A DNA stretch of 13,598 bases from Gammaproteobacteria bacterium (GTDB lineage Bacteria > Pseudomonadota > Gammaproteobacteria > DRLM01): assembly GCA_015490395.1 (NCBI GenBank), contig WFXX01000264.1, forward strand, positions 1 through 13,598. Reading direction: 5' to 3'. Below are positions 1 through 7,073 of the stretch, one piece after another (positions within the stretch are counted from its first letter, which is position 1; each line of letters begins with the position of its first letter). Below the pieces are notes generated by a model. That model saw only the letters and a program-made list of their open reading frames with translations. It was not told the DNA's origin and did no database searches. The position numbers and the translations under genes are program-made.

Positions 1-342
1 CTGGTGGACCTGGCCTGGGACGCCCGGGAGGGGGCCGAGGCGGCGGAGCTGGGGACGCTGCTGCGCCCGGGCGCGCGGCCGCTCTGCGGCCCCCTGCGCC
101 ACGAGCAGTACGCCTACCTCTTCGGACCCCGCGCCGAGGCCATGGGCTCAGCCGCCGTGCTGCCCTTGACCGCCCCCCCAGCGCCAGGCCTGCCGCCCCA
201 ACTGGTGGGCCTGCTGGCGATAGGCAGCGCCGACCCCAGGCGCTACCACGCCGGCATGGGCACCCTGTTCCTGGCCCACCTGGGCCGGGTGGTGGGCCGA
301 GCCCTAGCCCGGCACCTGCCGCCCTCGGCCCTGGAGGCCTGA
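1..342 (+). CDS. DUF484 family protein, C-terminal fragment
   Basis: The 5' end lies outside the window; 113 in-frame codons remain before TGA at 340-342. The visible part reads like the C-terminal half of DUF484 (GAF-like) proteins: a GSAAVLPL strand, then VGLLAIGSADPRRYHAGMGTLF, which carries the family-typical 'GLLA-GS-DP-R(F/Y)H-GMGTLFL' pattern. The molecular role of DUF484 is not established. Its place is informative: in enterobacteria the order is dapF, DUF484, xerC, and here xerC starts only 14 bases after this stop, so the two are very probably cotranscribed. The family call is from motif recall and position, without a database search. Confidence 0.85.
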   Translation: MVDLAWDAREGAEAAELGTLLRPGARPLCGPLRHEQYAYLFGPRAEAMGSAAVLPLTAPPAPGLPPQLVGLLAIGSADPRRYHAGMGTLFLAHLGRVVGRALARHLPPSALEA

Positions 343-356
343 GGCGCGGCACGGTC

Positions 357-1313
357 ATGGCGCAGGGGCCGGACGCGGCCAGTGTGGAGGCCTTCGTGGA
401 AGGCCTGCGCGTGGCCCGCCGGGCCTCGCCCCACACCGTGGCCGCCTATCGCCGGGACCTGCTGCGGTTGCGCCGGCGCCTGGCCGGGCAGGGCGTGCGC
501 CGCTGGGAGGAAGCCGATGCTGCCGCCTTGCGCGCGGCCCTGCAGGCCGAGCGGGCCCGGGGGCTCGCGCCCCGCAGCCTGGCCCGCATGCTCTCGGCCC
601 TGCGGTCCTTCCTGGACTGGCTGGTGCGCGAGGGACGCCTGACGGCCAACCCCGCCCGCGACCTGCGTCCCCCCAGGGCCCGTCGCCCCCTGCCCCAGCC
701 GCCGGGGGTGGACCAGACCGCCCGGCTCCTGGCTCTGCCCGCGGGCGGCGATCCCCTGCTGGCGCGCGACCGGGCCCTGCTGGAGCTGCTCTATTCTTCT
801 GGGCTCCGCCTGGCCGAGCTGGTAGGGCTGGACCTGCCAGACCTGGACCTGGAGCAAGCCCTGGTGCGGGTGCGGGGCAAAGGAGGCAAGGAGCGGGTGG
901 TGCCCGTAGGGACGCGGGCCCGGGAGGCCCTGGAGGCCTGGCTGGCGCGGCGGCCCGAGCTGGCCGCCCCCGACGAGGCGGCCCTCTTCGTGGGGCGCGG
1001 CGGCCGCCGGCTGGGCCCCCGGGCGGTGCAGCGGCGCCTGCGGCGCTGGGGGATCCGGCAGGGGCTGCCCATGCCCCTCCACCCCCACCTGCTGCGTCAC
1101 GCCTGCGCCACCCACCTGCTGGAGTCCAGCGGCGACCTGCGGGCGGTGCAAGAGCTGCTGGGGCACGCCGACATCGGCACCACCCAGGTCTACACCCGCC
1201 TGGACTTCCAGCATCTGGCCCGAGTCTACGACGCCGCCCATCCCCGGGCCCGACTGGGGTCGGGGCGAACCCGCCGGGGGGACCGCCGGGGAGACCGTGG
1301 AGGCAGGCGCTGA
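357..1313 (+). CDS. xerC: Tyrosine recombinase XerC
   Basis: Cytoplasmic site-specific recombinase that, with XerD and FtsK, resolves chromosome dimers at dif. The 318-aa protein has the N-terminal SAM-like core-binding domain (about residues 8-95) and a C-terminal catalytic domain (about 115-295). All six catalytic positions are visible: R151 (in SGLRLAELVGL), K175 (in VRGKGGKER), H244 and R247 (in HPHLLRHACATHLL), H270 (in ELLGHADIGTT) and the nucleophile Y279 (in QVYTRL). The length is slightly above the usual ~300 because of an arginine/glycine-rich tail, residues 299-318. The ATG at 357 lacks a clear Shine-Dalgarno site but follows the DUF484 stop by 14 bases, suggesting translational coupling. 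Position after DUF484 favours XerC over XerD. It converges on the aldehyde dehydrogenase gene with a 15-base gap. Confidence 0.95.
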   Translation: MAQGPDAASVEAFVEGLRVARRASPHTVAAYRRDLLRLRRRLAGQGVRRWEEADAAALRAALQAERARGLAPRSLARMLSALRSFLDWLVREGRLTANPARDLRPPRARRPLPQPPGVDQTARLLALPAGGDPLLARDRALLELLYSSGLRLAELVGLDLPDLDLEQALVRVRGKGGKERVVPVGTRAREALEAWLARRPELAAPDEAALFVGRGGRRLGPRAVQRRLRRWGIRQGLPMPLHPHLLRHACATHLLESSGDLRAVQELLGHADIGTTQVYTRLDFQHLARVYDAAHPRARLGSGRTRRGDRRGDRGGRR

Positions 1314-1328
1314 GCGGGGCGGGCCGCC

Positions 1329-2696
1329 TCAGCCCACCCACCAGGTGCGCACGTTGACGAACTCCCGCAGGCCGTGGTGGCCCAGCTCGCGGCCGTAGCC
1401 CGAGTCCTTGACCCCCCCGAAGGGCAGCCGGGGGTCGCTCTTGACCATGCCGTTGACGAAGACCATGCCGCTGGCCAGGCGCCGGCCCACCCGCTCGCCC
1501 CGCTCCCGGTCCCGGGTCCAGACGCTGGCCCCCAGGCCGTAGCGGCTGCGGTTGGCCAGGGCCACGGCCTCGTCCTCGTCCGCGGCCCGCACCACCGCCG
1601 CCACCGGCCCGAAGAGCTCCTCATCGAAGGCGGGCATGCCCGGCCGGACCCGGTCCAGGAGGGAGGGCGCGTAGAACCAGCCCCTACCGGGCAGGGGCTC
1701 GCAGCCCAGCAGGGGCACCGCCCCCCGGGCCACGCTGGCCTCCACCTGGTGGTGGAGCTGGCGGCGCAGGTCCTCCCGGGCCAGGGGGGCCAGGGTGGTG
1801 GCCGGGTCCAGGGGGTCACCCGGACGGAGGGCCCGGATGCCCGCCGTCAGGGCCTCCAGGAAGGGCCCGGCCACCGCCTCCACCACGATGAGGCGCTTGG
1901 CGGCGATGCAGCTCTGGCCGGCGTTCAGGAAGCGGGCGGCCACCGCCGTGCGCGCCGCCTCCTCCAGGTCGGCGTCCTCCAGGACCAGGAAGGGGTCCGA
2001 GCCCCCCAGCTCCAGCACGGTCCGCTTGAGGGCCGCCCCCGCCCGGGCCGCCACCTCCCGGCCGGCGGCCTCGCTGCCGGTCAGGCTCACCCCCCTGACC
2101 CGGGCATCGTCCACCACCCGGCCCACCAGGGAGGCGGGGATCATCAGGCTCTGGAAGACCCCCTCCGGGAAGCCGGCCCCCTGGAAGAGCCCCTCCAGGG
2201 CCAGGGCGCAGCGGGGCACGTTGGAGGCGTGCTTGAGCAGCACCACGTTGCCCGCCGCCAGGGCCGGGGCGGCGCAGCGCAGCACCTGCCAGAAGGGGAA
2301 GTTCCAGGGCATCACCGCCAGCCAGGGGCCCAGCGGCTCGTAGCCAACCCAGCAACGGCGGGGGGCGTCGCAGGCGGCCGGCTCCGGAGCCAGGAAGGCG
2401 GGGGCGTGGGCGGCATAGTGCTCGCAGACCCAGGCGCACTTGTCCACCTCGGCCAGGGCCTCGCCCAGGAGCTTGCCCATCTCCCGGCTCATGAGCCGGG
2501 CCAGCTCCTCCCGCCGGCGGCGCAGCTCGGCGGCCAGGGCCTCCAGCAGCCGGCAGCGCTCGGCCAGCGGCGCGCCCGACCAGGCGCGGAAGGCCGCCTC
2601 CGCCCGCTCCAGGGCCGCCTCCAGGCGGGCCTCGTCCCAGGCCTCCACGCAGGCCTGGGCCTCACCGGTGGCGGGATCGATGGAGGTGAAGGCCAT
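1329..2696 (-). CDS. NAD(P)-dependent succinate-semialdehyde dehydrogenase (Sad/YneI type)
   Basis: Cytoplasmic aldehyde dehydrogenase that oxidises an aldehyde, most likely succinate semialdehyde, to the acid with NAD(P)+. With the ATG at 2696 the protein is 455 aa, close to E. coli Sad (about 460). Landmarks: PWNFPFW with oxyanion N132, LLKHAS with cofactor-binding K155, SLTGSEAAG (204-212), LELGGSDPF with general base E229, NAGQSC with nucleophile C263, and EELFGP at 359-364. The GGSDPF and FGGVKDSGYGREL signatures match the Sad branch better than GabD. An in-frame TTG at 2777 would add 27 residues outside the family N-terminus, so it was not used. No good Shine-Dalgarno site precedes the ATG; the mRNA may have a short leader from the -10 at 2729-2734. 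Substrate is inferred from family; other semialdehydes are possible. Confidence 0.9.
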   Translation of the reverse strand: MAFTSIDPATGEAQACVEAWDEARLEAALERAEAAFRAWSGAPLAERCRLLEALAAELRRRREELARLMSREMGKLLGEALAEVDKCAWVCEHYAAHAPAFLAPEPAACDAPRRCWVGYEPLGPWLAVMPWNFPFWQVLRCAAPALAAGNVVLLKHASNVPRCALALEGLFQGAGFPEGVFQSLMIPASLVGRVVDDARVRGVSLTGSEAAGREVAARAGAALKRTVLELGGSDPFLVLEDADLEEAARTAVAARFLNAGQSCIAAKRLIVVEAVAGPFLEALTAGIRALRPGDPLDPATTLAPLAREDLRRQLHHQVEASVARGAVPLLGCEPLPGRGWFYAPSLLDRVRPGMPAFDEELFGPVAAVVRAADEDEAVALANRSRYGLGASVWTRDRERGERVGRRLASGMVFVNGMVKSDPRLPFGGVKDSGYGRELGHHGLREFVNVRTWWVG

Positions 2697-2728
2697 GGGG
2701 ACGGCGCTCTGCAGCGGATGGTTCTTGC

Positions 2729-2734
2729 AGTATA
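2729..2734 (-). promoter_or_regulatory. Putative -10 element for the aldehyde dehydrogenase gene
   Basis: Read on the minus strand this is TATACT, five of six matches to TATAAT, in an otherwise very GC-rich gap. It would start transcription near 2722, giving a leader of about 25 bases before the ATG at 2696. No good -35 was found at 16-18 bases, so support is moderate. Confidence 0.4.
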
Positions 2735-2748
2735 GCCTGGACCCGCGC

Positions 2749-2778
2749 TTGACCGGGCGGCCGCGGCCCCGGGACAAT
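2749..2778 (+). promoter_or_regulatory. Putative sigma-70 promoter for the NDUFA9-like gene operon
   Basis: TTGACC (2749-2754) and GACAAT (2773-2778) are separated by 18 bases. They match the sigma-70 consensus at five and four of six positions. The start point would be near 2785, about 60 bases before the ATG at 2845. It lies in the divergent gap between the aldehyde dehydrogenase and the SDR-like gene. A prediction from sequence only. Confidence 0.4.
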
Positions 2779-2844
2779 CACGCCGCCCGCCGAGCCGCGC
2801 GGCGCGCATGACCCGAGCCACGGAGAGCCACCCCAGGGGGAGCC

Positions 2845-3804
2845 ATGCCCGAGAGCCTGACCCTGTGCATGCCCGGCGGCACCGGCTTCGTGGGCCGCCA
2901 TCTGGCCGACCGCCTGGTGGCCCTGGGCCACCGGCTGCGCATCCCCACCCGGCACCGGGAGCGACACAAGGAGCTGCTGGTGCTGCCCGCGGTGGAGCTG
3001 GTGGAGACGGACCTGGGCGACGAGGCCGCCTTGCGGGAGCTCCTGGCCGGCTGCGATGCGGTGATCCACTTGGTGGGCATCCTCCACGAGGAGCGGCCGG
3101 GCGACTTCCGCCGCGTGCACGTGGAGCTGCCCCAGCGCCTGCTGCAGGCGGCGCGCGAGTGCGGTGTGCGCCGCTTCCTGCACATGAGCGCCCTGGGGGC
3201 CGACCCCGCCGGGCCCAGCCAGTACCTGCGCAGCAAGGGCGAGGGGGAGGAGGCGGTGCACCGCCTGGCCGACCCCCGGCTGCCGGTGACCAGCTTCCGG
3301 CCGGCGGTGATCTTCGGCCCCGACGATCACTTCTTCAACCACTTCGCCCGGCTGCTCCGCCTGGCGCCGGTGCTGCCCCTGCCCTGCCCCCAGGCCCGGC
3401 TGGCCCCGGTCTACGTGGGGGACGTGGTGGAGGCCTTCGTGCAGGCCCTGGAGGACCGGCGCACCTTCGGCCAGCGCTACGAGCTCTGCGGGCCCCGCGC
3501 CTACACCCTGGAGGAGCTGGTGCGCTACCTGGCCCAGGTGCTGGGGCTGCGGCGGCGCATCTGGCCCCTCTCGGACCGCCTCTCCCGGCTCCAGGCCCGG
3601 ATCCTGGAGCACCTCCCCGGCCGCCCCTTCACCCTGGACAACTACCGCTCCCTGCAGCGGCCCTCGGTCTGCCAGGGCCCCTTCCCCGAGGTCTTCGGAA
3701 TCCGTCCCACCCCCGTGGAGGCGGTGGTGCCCTACTACCTGGGCCGCCAGGACCAGCGCGCCCTCTACGATCGCCTGCGCAGCCAGGCCCGTCACGAGTA
3801 CTGA
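2845..3804 (+). CDS. Complex I NDUFA9-like atypical SDR (NAD(P)-binding epimerase family)
   Basis: The 319-aa protein has an N-terminal Rossmann fold with the glycine motif GGTGFVG at residues 11-17, a conserved AVIHLVG strand (72-78), the MSALGA segment after strand 5, and a Y127xxxK131 pair in the position of the SDR catalytic Tyr-Lys. The stretch from SFRPAVIFGPDDHFFN through APVYVGDVVEAF is typical of bacterial NDUFA9-subunit-like proteins. In eukaryotes NDUFA9 is an accessory subunit of respiratory complex I; the bacterial role is unclear, with quinone or lipid metabolism suggested for relatives. AGGGGG sits just before the ATG and supports this start. It leads a same-strand run with cca 52 bases downstream. 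Family fairly certain, substrate unknown. Confidence 0.85.
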   Translation: MPESLTLCMPGGTGFVGRHLADRLVALGHRLRIPTRHRERHKELLVLPAVELVETDLGDEAALRELLAGCDAVIHLVGILHEERPGDFRRVHVELPQRLLQAARECGVRRFLHMSALGADPAGPSQYLRSKGEGEEAVHRLADPRLPVTSFRPAVIFGPDDHFFNHFARLLRLAPVLPLPCPQARLAPVYVGDVVEAFVQALEDRRTFGQRYELCGPRAYTLEELVRYLAQVLGLRRRIWPLSDRLSRLQARILEHLPGRPFTLDNYRSLQRPSVCQGPFPEVFGIRPTPVEAVVPYYLGRQDQRALYDRLRSQARHEY

Positions 3805-3856
3805 GCCCCCGACCGGCGGGCGCCCTGACGGGGAAGGCGGCGCCACGGGAGGAGCC

Positions 3857-5110
3857 ATGCCGGGGCGAGACATCCGCATCTACCAGGTGGGCGGCGCGGT
3901 GCGGGACCGCCTGCTGGGCCTGCCGGTGCAGGACCGCGACTGGGTGGTGGTGGGGGCCACGCCCGAGGAGATGCGCCGTCGCGGCTTCCGGCAGGTGGGC
4001 AGGGACTTTCCCGTGTTCCTGCACCCGGAGACGGGAGAGGAGTATGCGCTGGCGCGCACCGAGCGCAAGACGGGGCGGGGGCACCGGGGCTTCGTGGTGC
4101 ACAGCTCCCCGGAGGTCACCCTGGAGGAGGACCTGGCCCGGCGGGACCTGACCATCAACGCCATGGCCCTGGCCGAGGACGGCACCCTGGTGGACCCCTA
4201 CGGGGGCGCGGAGGACCTGCGCCGACGCATCCTGCGGCACGTCTCCCCGGCCTTCGAGGAGGACCCCCTGCGGGTGCTGCGCGTGGCCCGCTTCGCCGCC
4301 CGCCTGGCCCCCCTGGGCTTCCGGGTGGCCCGGGAGACCCTGGCCCTGATGCGCCGCATGAGCGCCTCGGGGGAGCTGGAGGCGCTGACGCCGGAGCGGG
4401 TCTGGCAGGAGCTGGAGCGGGCCCTGGGGGAGGCGCGGCCCTCGCGCTTCGTGGCCGTGCTGCGGGCCGCGGGGGCCCTGCGCGTGGTCTTCCCCGAGCT
4501 GGACCGGCTCTACGGCGTCCCTCAGCCCCGTCGCCATCACCCGGAGATCGACACCGGGGTGCACACCCAGCTGGTGGTGGACCGGGCGGCGGCGCTGGGG
4601 GCCCCGACCGAGGCCCGCTTCGCCGCCCTGGTGCACGACCTGGGCAAGGGGGAGAGCCCCCCGGCGCGCTGGCCCAGCCACCTGGGGCACGAGGAGCGCG
4701 GGGCCCGGCTGGTGGCCGCCCTGTGCCGCCGGCTCCGGGCCCCCCGGGCCTTCCGGGAGCTGGGGGAGCTGGTGGCCCGGCACCACACCCGCTGCCACCG
4801 GCTGCGGGAGGCCCGCCCGGCCACGGTGCTGACGCTGCTGGAGGAGCTGGACGCCTTCCGGCGCCCCCGGCGCCTGGAGCCCTTCCTGCTGGCCTGCCAG
4901 GCGGACGCCCAGGGGCGCCCCGCCTTCACGGCCCGGCCCTATCCCCAGGCGGGGCTGCTGCGCCGGGCCCACGAGGCGGCGGCTGCGGTACGCGCCGCCG
5001 ACCTGGCCCGGGAGGGGCTGGCGGGGGCCGCCCTGGGGCAGGCCCTGCGCCGGCGGCGGCTGGAGGCGGTGGCCCGCGCCCTGGGACGCGCGGGGGCGGA
5101 GGATCCCTAG
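3857..5110 (+). CDS. cca: Multifunctional CCA tRNA nucleotidyltransferase
   Basis: Adds or repairs the 3'-CCA of tRNAs from CTP and ATP. The 417-aa protein is collinear with the E. coli enzyme: YQVGGAVRD at residues 9-17, DRD (26-28) supplying the two metal carboxylates, RRDLTINAMA (95-104), and EEDPLRVLRVARFAAR (134-149) of the nucleotide-binding neck region. The C-terminal half keeps the HD phosphohydrolase domain, seen as HHPEIDTGVH (227-236) and HDLGKG (260-265), so this is the E. coli-type form with predicted phosphatase/2'-nucleotidase/phosphodiesterase activity and not the short CCA-only type. GGGAGGAGCC before the ATG is a strong ribosome site. The C-terminal tail is arginine-rich. 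Confidence 0.96.
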   Translation: MPGRDIRIYQVGGAVRDRLLGLPVQDRDWVVVGATPEEMRRRGFRQVGRDFPVFLHPETGEEYALARTERKTGRGHRGFVVHSSPEVTLEEDLARRDLTINAMALAEDGTLVDPYGGAEDLRRRILRHVSPAFEEDPLRVLRVARFAARLAPLGFRVARETLALMRRMSASGELEALTPERVWQELERALGEARPSRFVAVLRAAGALRVVFPELDRLYGVPQPRRHHPEIDTGVHTQLVVDRAAALGAPTEARFAALVHDLGKGESPPARWPSHLGHEERGARLVAALCRRLRAPRAFRELGELVARHHTRCHRLREARPATVLTLLEELDAFRRPRRLEPFLLACQADAQGRPAFTARPYPQAGLLRRAHEAAAAVRAADLAREGLAGAALGQALRRRRLEAVARALGRAGAEDP

Positions 5111-5187
5111 CGGACCCGTCAAGAAAGCGGCGGACCCGGCCGATGACCTGCTCGAGGGGGCCTGGCCCCCCACAGCCAGAGGGGCCC

Positions 5188-5559
5188 ATGCGCAGCTCCC
5201 AGCCCCCAGAGGATCCCGACACCGGAGAGCGGGACGAGGCCGTCCCGGCCTGGCGGAGACAGCTCCTCGCCCTGTGGGCCCGCTTCGCCCGTCGCCACCG
5301 GCTGCGCTATCCCCCCGCCGTCCACCCCTGCCTCATCCAGGGCCGCCGGGCCCTGGTGGTGGCCCCGGGCCTGGAGCGGGAGGACCCGGTGGGCTATCAG
5401 CTGGTGCTGGCCTTCGCCCGGGAGCAGGGGCTGTGGGTGCAGCCCGACCGCCGGCGCAGCCCCCGGGCCGTGGCCGGGGAGCGCCGAGCCCGGCCTTGGC
5501 GCTACGGCTCCCTGGCGCCCCGCTCCGGGCGGGAGCCGGAGGAGGGCGGGGAGGTTTGA
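5188..5559 (+). CDS. Uncharacterised 123-aa protein downstream of cca
   Basis: I do not recognise the family. The ATG at 5188 is preceded by AGAGGGG; an in-frame ATG at 5143 has no ribosome site, so the later start is preferred. Visible parts are an acidic, proline-rich N-terminus (1-20), an amphipathic tryptophan-containing helix (about 22-38), a compact central region with two hydrophobic strands, LIQGRRALVVAPGL (49-62), a helix VGYQLVLAFAREQG (68-81), and a basic, probably disordered tail (86-123). No signal peptide or membrane segment. It lies 77 bases after cca and 69 before the YdcH gene on the same strand, so it is probably in that transcription unit. The ordered core argues for a real gene; the tail may be low-complexity. 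Confidence 0.6.
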   Translation: MRSSQPPEDPDTGERDEAVPAWRRQLLALWARFARRHRLRYPPAVHPCLIQGRRALVVAPGLEREDPVGYQLVLAFAREQGLWVQPDRRRSPRAVAGERRARPWRYGSLAPRSGREPEEGGEV

Positions 5560-5628
5560 CGAGGGGCGGGCGAGGGTCTATCCCTCCTCATGGTGGGGCC
5601 GGAGGAGGCCCGCGAGGAGGAGGCCCGC

Positions 5629-5877
5629 ATGTACGGAGTGCGCCACGCTCTGACCGCCGAGTTTCCCCAGTTCCGTCACGCCATCCACCAGCTCAAGCAC
5701 ACCGACCCAGACTTCGCCCGGCTGCTGGCGGAGTACGACGCCACCGACAAGCGTATCTATGGGCTGGAGAGCCGCCGCCTGCCCGGCTCCCACCCCTACC
5801 TGGCCGCCCTCAAGCGCCGCCGGGTGGCCCTCAAGGACCGGATCTACGCCGCGCTGCGACGAGGCCCCCTCTCTTGA
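5629..5877 (+). CDS. YdcH/DUF465 family small protein
   Basis: An 82-aa helical protein of the DUF465 family (E. coli YdcH), whose function is unknown. The family pattern is clear: an aromatic-rich start with EFPQFRHAIHQLKHTDPDFARLL in the first part, then EYDATDKRIYGLE (35-47) and LKRRRVALKDRIYAAL (61-76), giving two coiled-coil-prone helices. An in-frame ATG at 5590 would add 13 acidic residues, but the ATG at 5629 has GAGGAGGAGG just upstream and matches the family N-terminus. It is the last gene of the same-strand run beginning at the NDUFA9-like gene and is followed at once by a strong hairpin. Confidence 0.85.
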   Translation: MYGVRHALTAEFPQFRHAIHQLKHTDPDFARLLAEYDATDKRIYGLESRRLPGSHPYLAALKRRRVALKDRIYAALRRGPLS

Positions 5878-5887
5878 GGGGGCGGCA

Positions 5888-5920
5888 GCCCGGGGGGCGG
5901 GAGCCCCCCGGGCCCTCCTT
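5888..5920 (+). terminator. GC-rich hairpin terminator after the YdcH gene
   Basis: A perfect 11-bp inverted repeat, GCCCGGGGGGC (5888-5898) and GCCCCCCGGGC (5903-5913), closes a GGGA loop and is followed by CCTCCTTTAT. The T-tract is weak, but stem strength and position, between the stops of two convergent genes (5877 and 5933), argue for a terminator. It may act for both strands. Confidence 0.7.
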
Positions 5921-5932
5921 TATCGCCGCCGC

Positions 5933-6532
5933 TCAGGCGCCCAGGGCGCGCCCGGGCAGCAGGGCCGCCTCCAGCTCGGCGAAGGTCCGGGCCATGTCCC
6001 CGAGATGGATGGGCACGCCCAGCTGGCGGCCGATCTGGGTGGCGGAGAACAGCCCCCGCACCCGGGGGCCCTCCGGGGCGGCCTCCACCACCACCACGTG
6101 CTGGCGGCCCAGCCGGCGGAGGGTGGCCACCACGTCCCCCACCCGGGCCTGGCGCACCGTCTCCAGATCCAGCACCTCCAGGGCCTCGCGGGGGGTCATG
6201 ATCTCGGCCACCTGCACCTCGTCCACGGGCACCCGGCGCCGCGAGGCCACCTGCAGGGGCCGCTCCCCCAGCACGTCCTCCGCGGTCACCAGGCCCAGGA
6301 GCCGCTCCCGGGCGTCCACCACCAGGAGCAGGCGCACGCCCGCGGCCAGCATCCGCTGGTGGGCTTGGGGCACCGGGGCCTGCGGGCCGATGGTCACCGG
6401 CCGCACCCGGGTCAGGTCGGTCATGGCCTGGAGGGCGGGGCTGCCCGGACCCACGGGGCCCTCGCCCTCCGGACGGCAGTAGCCCGCCCCCTCCTCCAGG
6501 CGGCGGGCCGGCAGGGCTCGGTACGGGATCAT
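5933..6532 (-). CDS. Protein with two CBS domains
   Basis: The 199-aa cytoplasmic protein is almost entirely a tandem CBS (Bateman) pair. The first CBS is about residues 33-90 (VRLLLVVDARERLLGLVTAEDVLGE at its end). The second, about 107-170, begins VAEIMTPREALEVLDL and ends RGLFSATQIGRQLG. Such pairs bind adenine nucleotides and usually regulate a partner. No catalytic domain is fused, so this is a stand-alone sensor whose partner is unknown. The ATG at 6532 has GAGGAGG six bases upstream and is preferred to in-frame extensions of low complexity. It converges on the YdcH gene across the hairpin at 5888-5913. A structured leader and an extended -10 lie upstream. Confidence 0.85.
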   Translation of the reverse strand: MIPYRALPARRLEEGAGYCRPEGEGPVGPGSPALQAMTDLTRVRPVTIGPQAPVPQAHQRMLAAGVRLLLVVDARERLLGLVTAEDVLGERPLQVASRRRVPVDEVQVAEIMTPREALEVLDLETVRQARVGDVVATLRRLGRQHVVVVEAAPEGPRVRGLFSATQIGRQLGVPIHLGDMARTFAELEAALLPGRALGA

Positions 6533-6572
6533 CGCTCGCCTCCTCAGGGCCTGCGGCCCCTGCTCGCCGGGT

Positions 6573-6597
6573 CCCCCGGGGTGAGGCGCCCCGGGGG
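6573..6597 (-). promoter_or_regulatory. Leader hairpin upstream of the CBS-domain gene
   Basis: CCCCCGGGG (6573-6581) and CCCCGGGGG (6589-6597) can form a 9-bp, all-GC stem with a 7-base loop. It lies inside the predicted 5' leader, between the -10 at 6624-6629 and the ATG at 6532. A second small stem, GGGCC/GGCCC (6547-6559), lies close to the ribosome site. No uridine tract follows on the minus strand, so it is not an obvious intrinsic terminator. Confidence 0.35.
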
Positions 6598-6623
6598 GCT
6601 CCCCGTCTTGCCCGTTTTTTCTT

Positions 6624-6632
6624 ATTCTAGCA
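6624..6632 (-). promoter_or_regulatory. Extended -10 promoter for the CBS-domain gene
   Basis: On the minus strand this reads TGCTAGAAT, an extended -10 (TGnTAnAAT) with five of six matches in the hexamer. It sits in the only clearly AT-rich patch of the neighbourhood (about 6614-6643). Initiation near 6617 would give a leader of about 85 bases. No good -35 is visible, which extended -10 promoters can tolerate. Confidence 0.45.
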
Positions 6633-6707
6633 CTCAGGAATTGACGCGCCCGTCCCGGCCGCCCGCCGCCGGGAACGACGGGGCAGGCCCCTGAGGAGGA
6701 GAGGACC

Positions 6708-7073
6708 ATGAGCGCGAGCGAGACACCCCTGAAGGAGAAGCACTGCGTGCCCTGCCGGGGCGGCATCCCGCCCCTGGGGGAGGAGGAGGCCCGCCGGCTC
6801 CTGGCCGAGGTGCCCGGCTGGGAGCTGGCCGAGGGGGCCACCCGGCTGCGGCGCACCTTCCGCTTCCCGGACTTCGCCGCCGCCCTGCGGTTCGTGAACC
6901 AGGTGGGGGCCCTGGCCGAGTCCGAGGCCCACCATCCAGACCTGTGCTTCGGCTGGGGCTACGTCACCGTGACCGTCTACACCCACAAGATCGGGGGGCT
7001 GCACGAGAACGACTTCATCCTCGCCGCCCGCATCGGGGAGCTGGCCCCGGAAGGGGGGCCGCCCCCTCAGTGA
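6708..7073 (+). CDS. phhB: Pterin-4a-carbinolamine dehydratase
   Basis: Dehydrates 4a-hydroxytetrahydropterin to quinonoid dihydropterin, recycling the cofactor of aromatic amino acid hydroxylases; the fold is also the DCoH fold. The 121-aa protein begins with the common bacterial opening KHCVPCRGG (11-19), followed by PGWEL (36-40) and RTFRFPDFAAALRFVNQVG (49-67). The active-site signature is AESEAHHPDL, with H75 and H76, and then H93 in VYTHKIGGLHENDF. Length and order are standard. GAGGAGGAGAGGA before the ATG is a strong ribosome site. No phenylalanine hydroxylase gene is in the window, so its partner must be elsewhere or the enzyme serves another pterin. It converges on the DUF155 remnant. 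Confidence 0.93.
   Translation: MSASETPLKEKHCVPCRGGIPPLGEEEARRLLAEVPGWELAEGATRLRRTFRFPDFAAALRFVNQVGALAESEAHHPDLCFGWGYVTVTVYTHKIGGLHENDFILAARIGELAPEGGPPPQ

Noticed and set aside
357..1313. XerC as an integrase of a mobile element
   Set aside because: It is next to DUF484 as in the chromosomal dif-recombinase locus, with no attachment repeats, tRNA gene or phage genes nearby.
243..1341. Long open frames antisense to xerC
   Set aside because: In DNA this GC-rich stops are rare in all frames; the antisense products are low-complexity G/P/A/R strings with no motifs, while xerC has all catalytic residues.
1374..2735. 453-codon open frame antisense to the aldehyde dehydrogenase
   Set aside because: It mirrors a gene with a full set of catalytic motifs; the product is repetitive in G, A, Q and H and has no recognisable domain.
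2662..5173. Very long minus-strand open frames opposite the NDUFA9-like gene and cca
   Set aside because: Both plus-strand genes have clear family motifs and ribosome sites; the opposite frames are composition artefacts.
6573..6620. Plus-strand intrinsic terminator (GC hairpin then TTTTTT)
   Set aside because: The T-tract at 6615-6620 begins about 17 bases after the stem, too far, and no plus-strand gene ends there; the hairpin fits better as a minus-strand leader element.
6641..6646. TTGACG as a -35 box for phhB
   Set aside because: No acceptable -10 lies 16-18 bases downstream; that stretch is all G and C.
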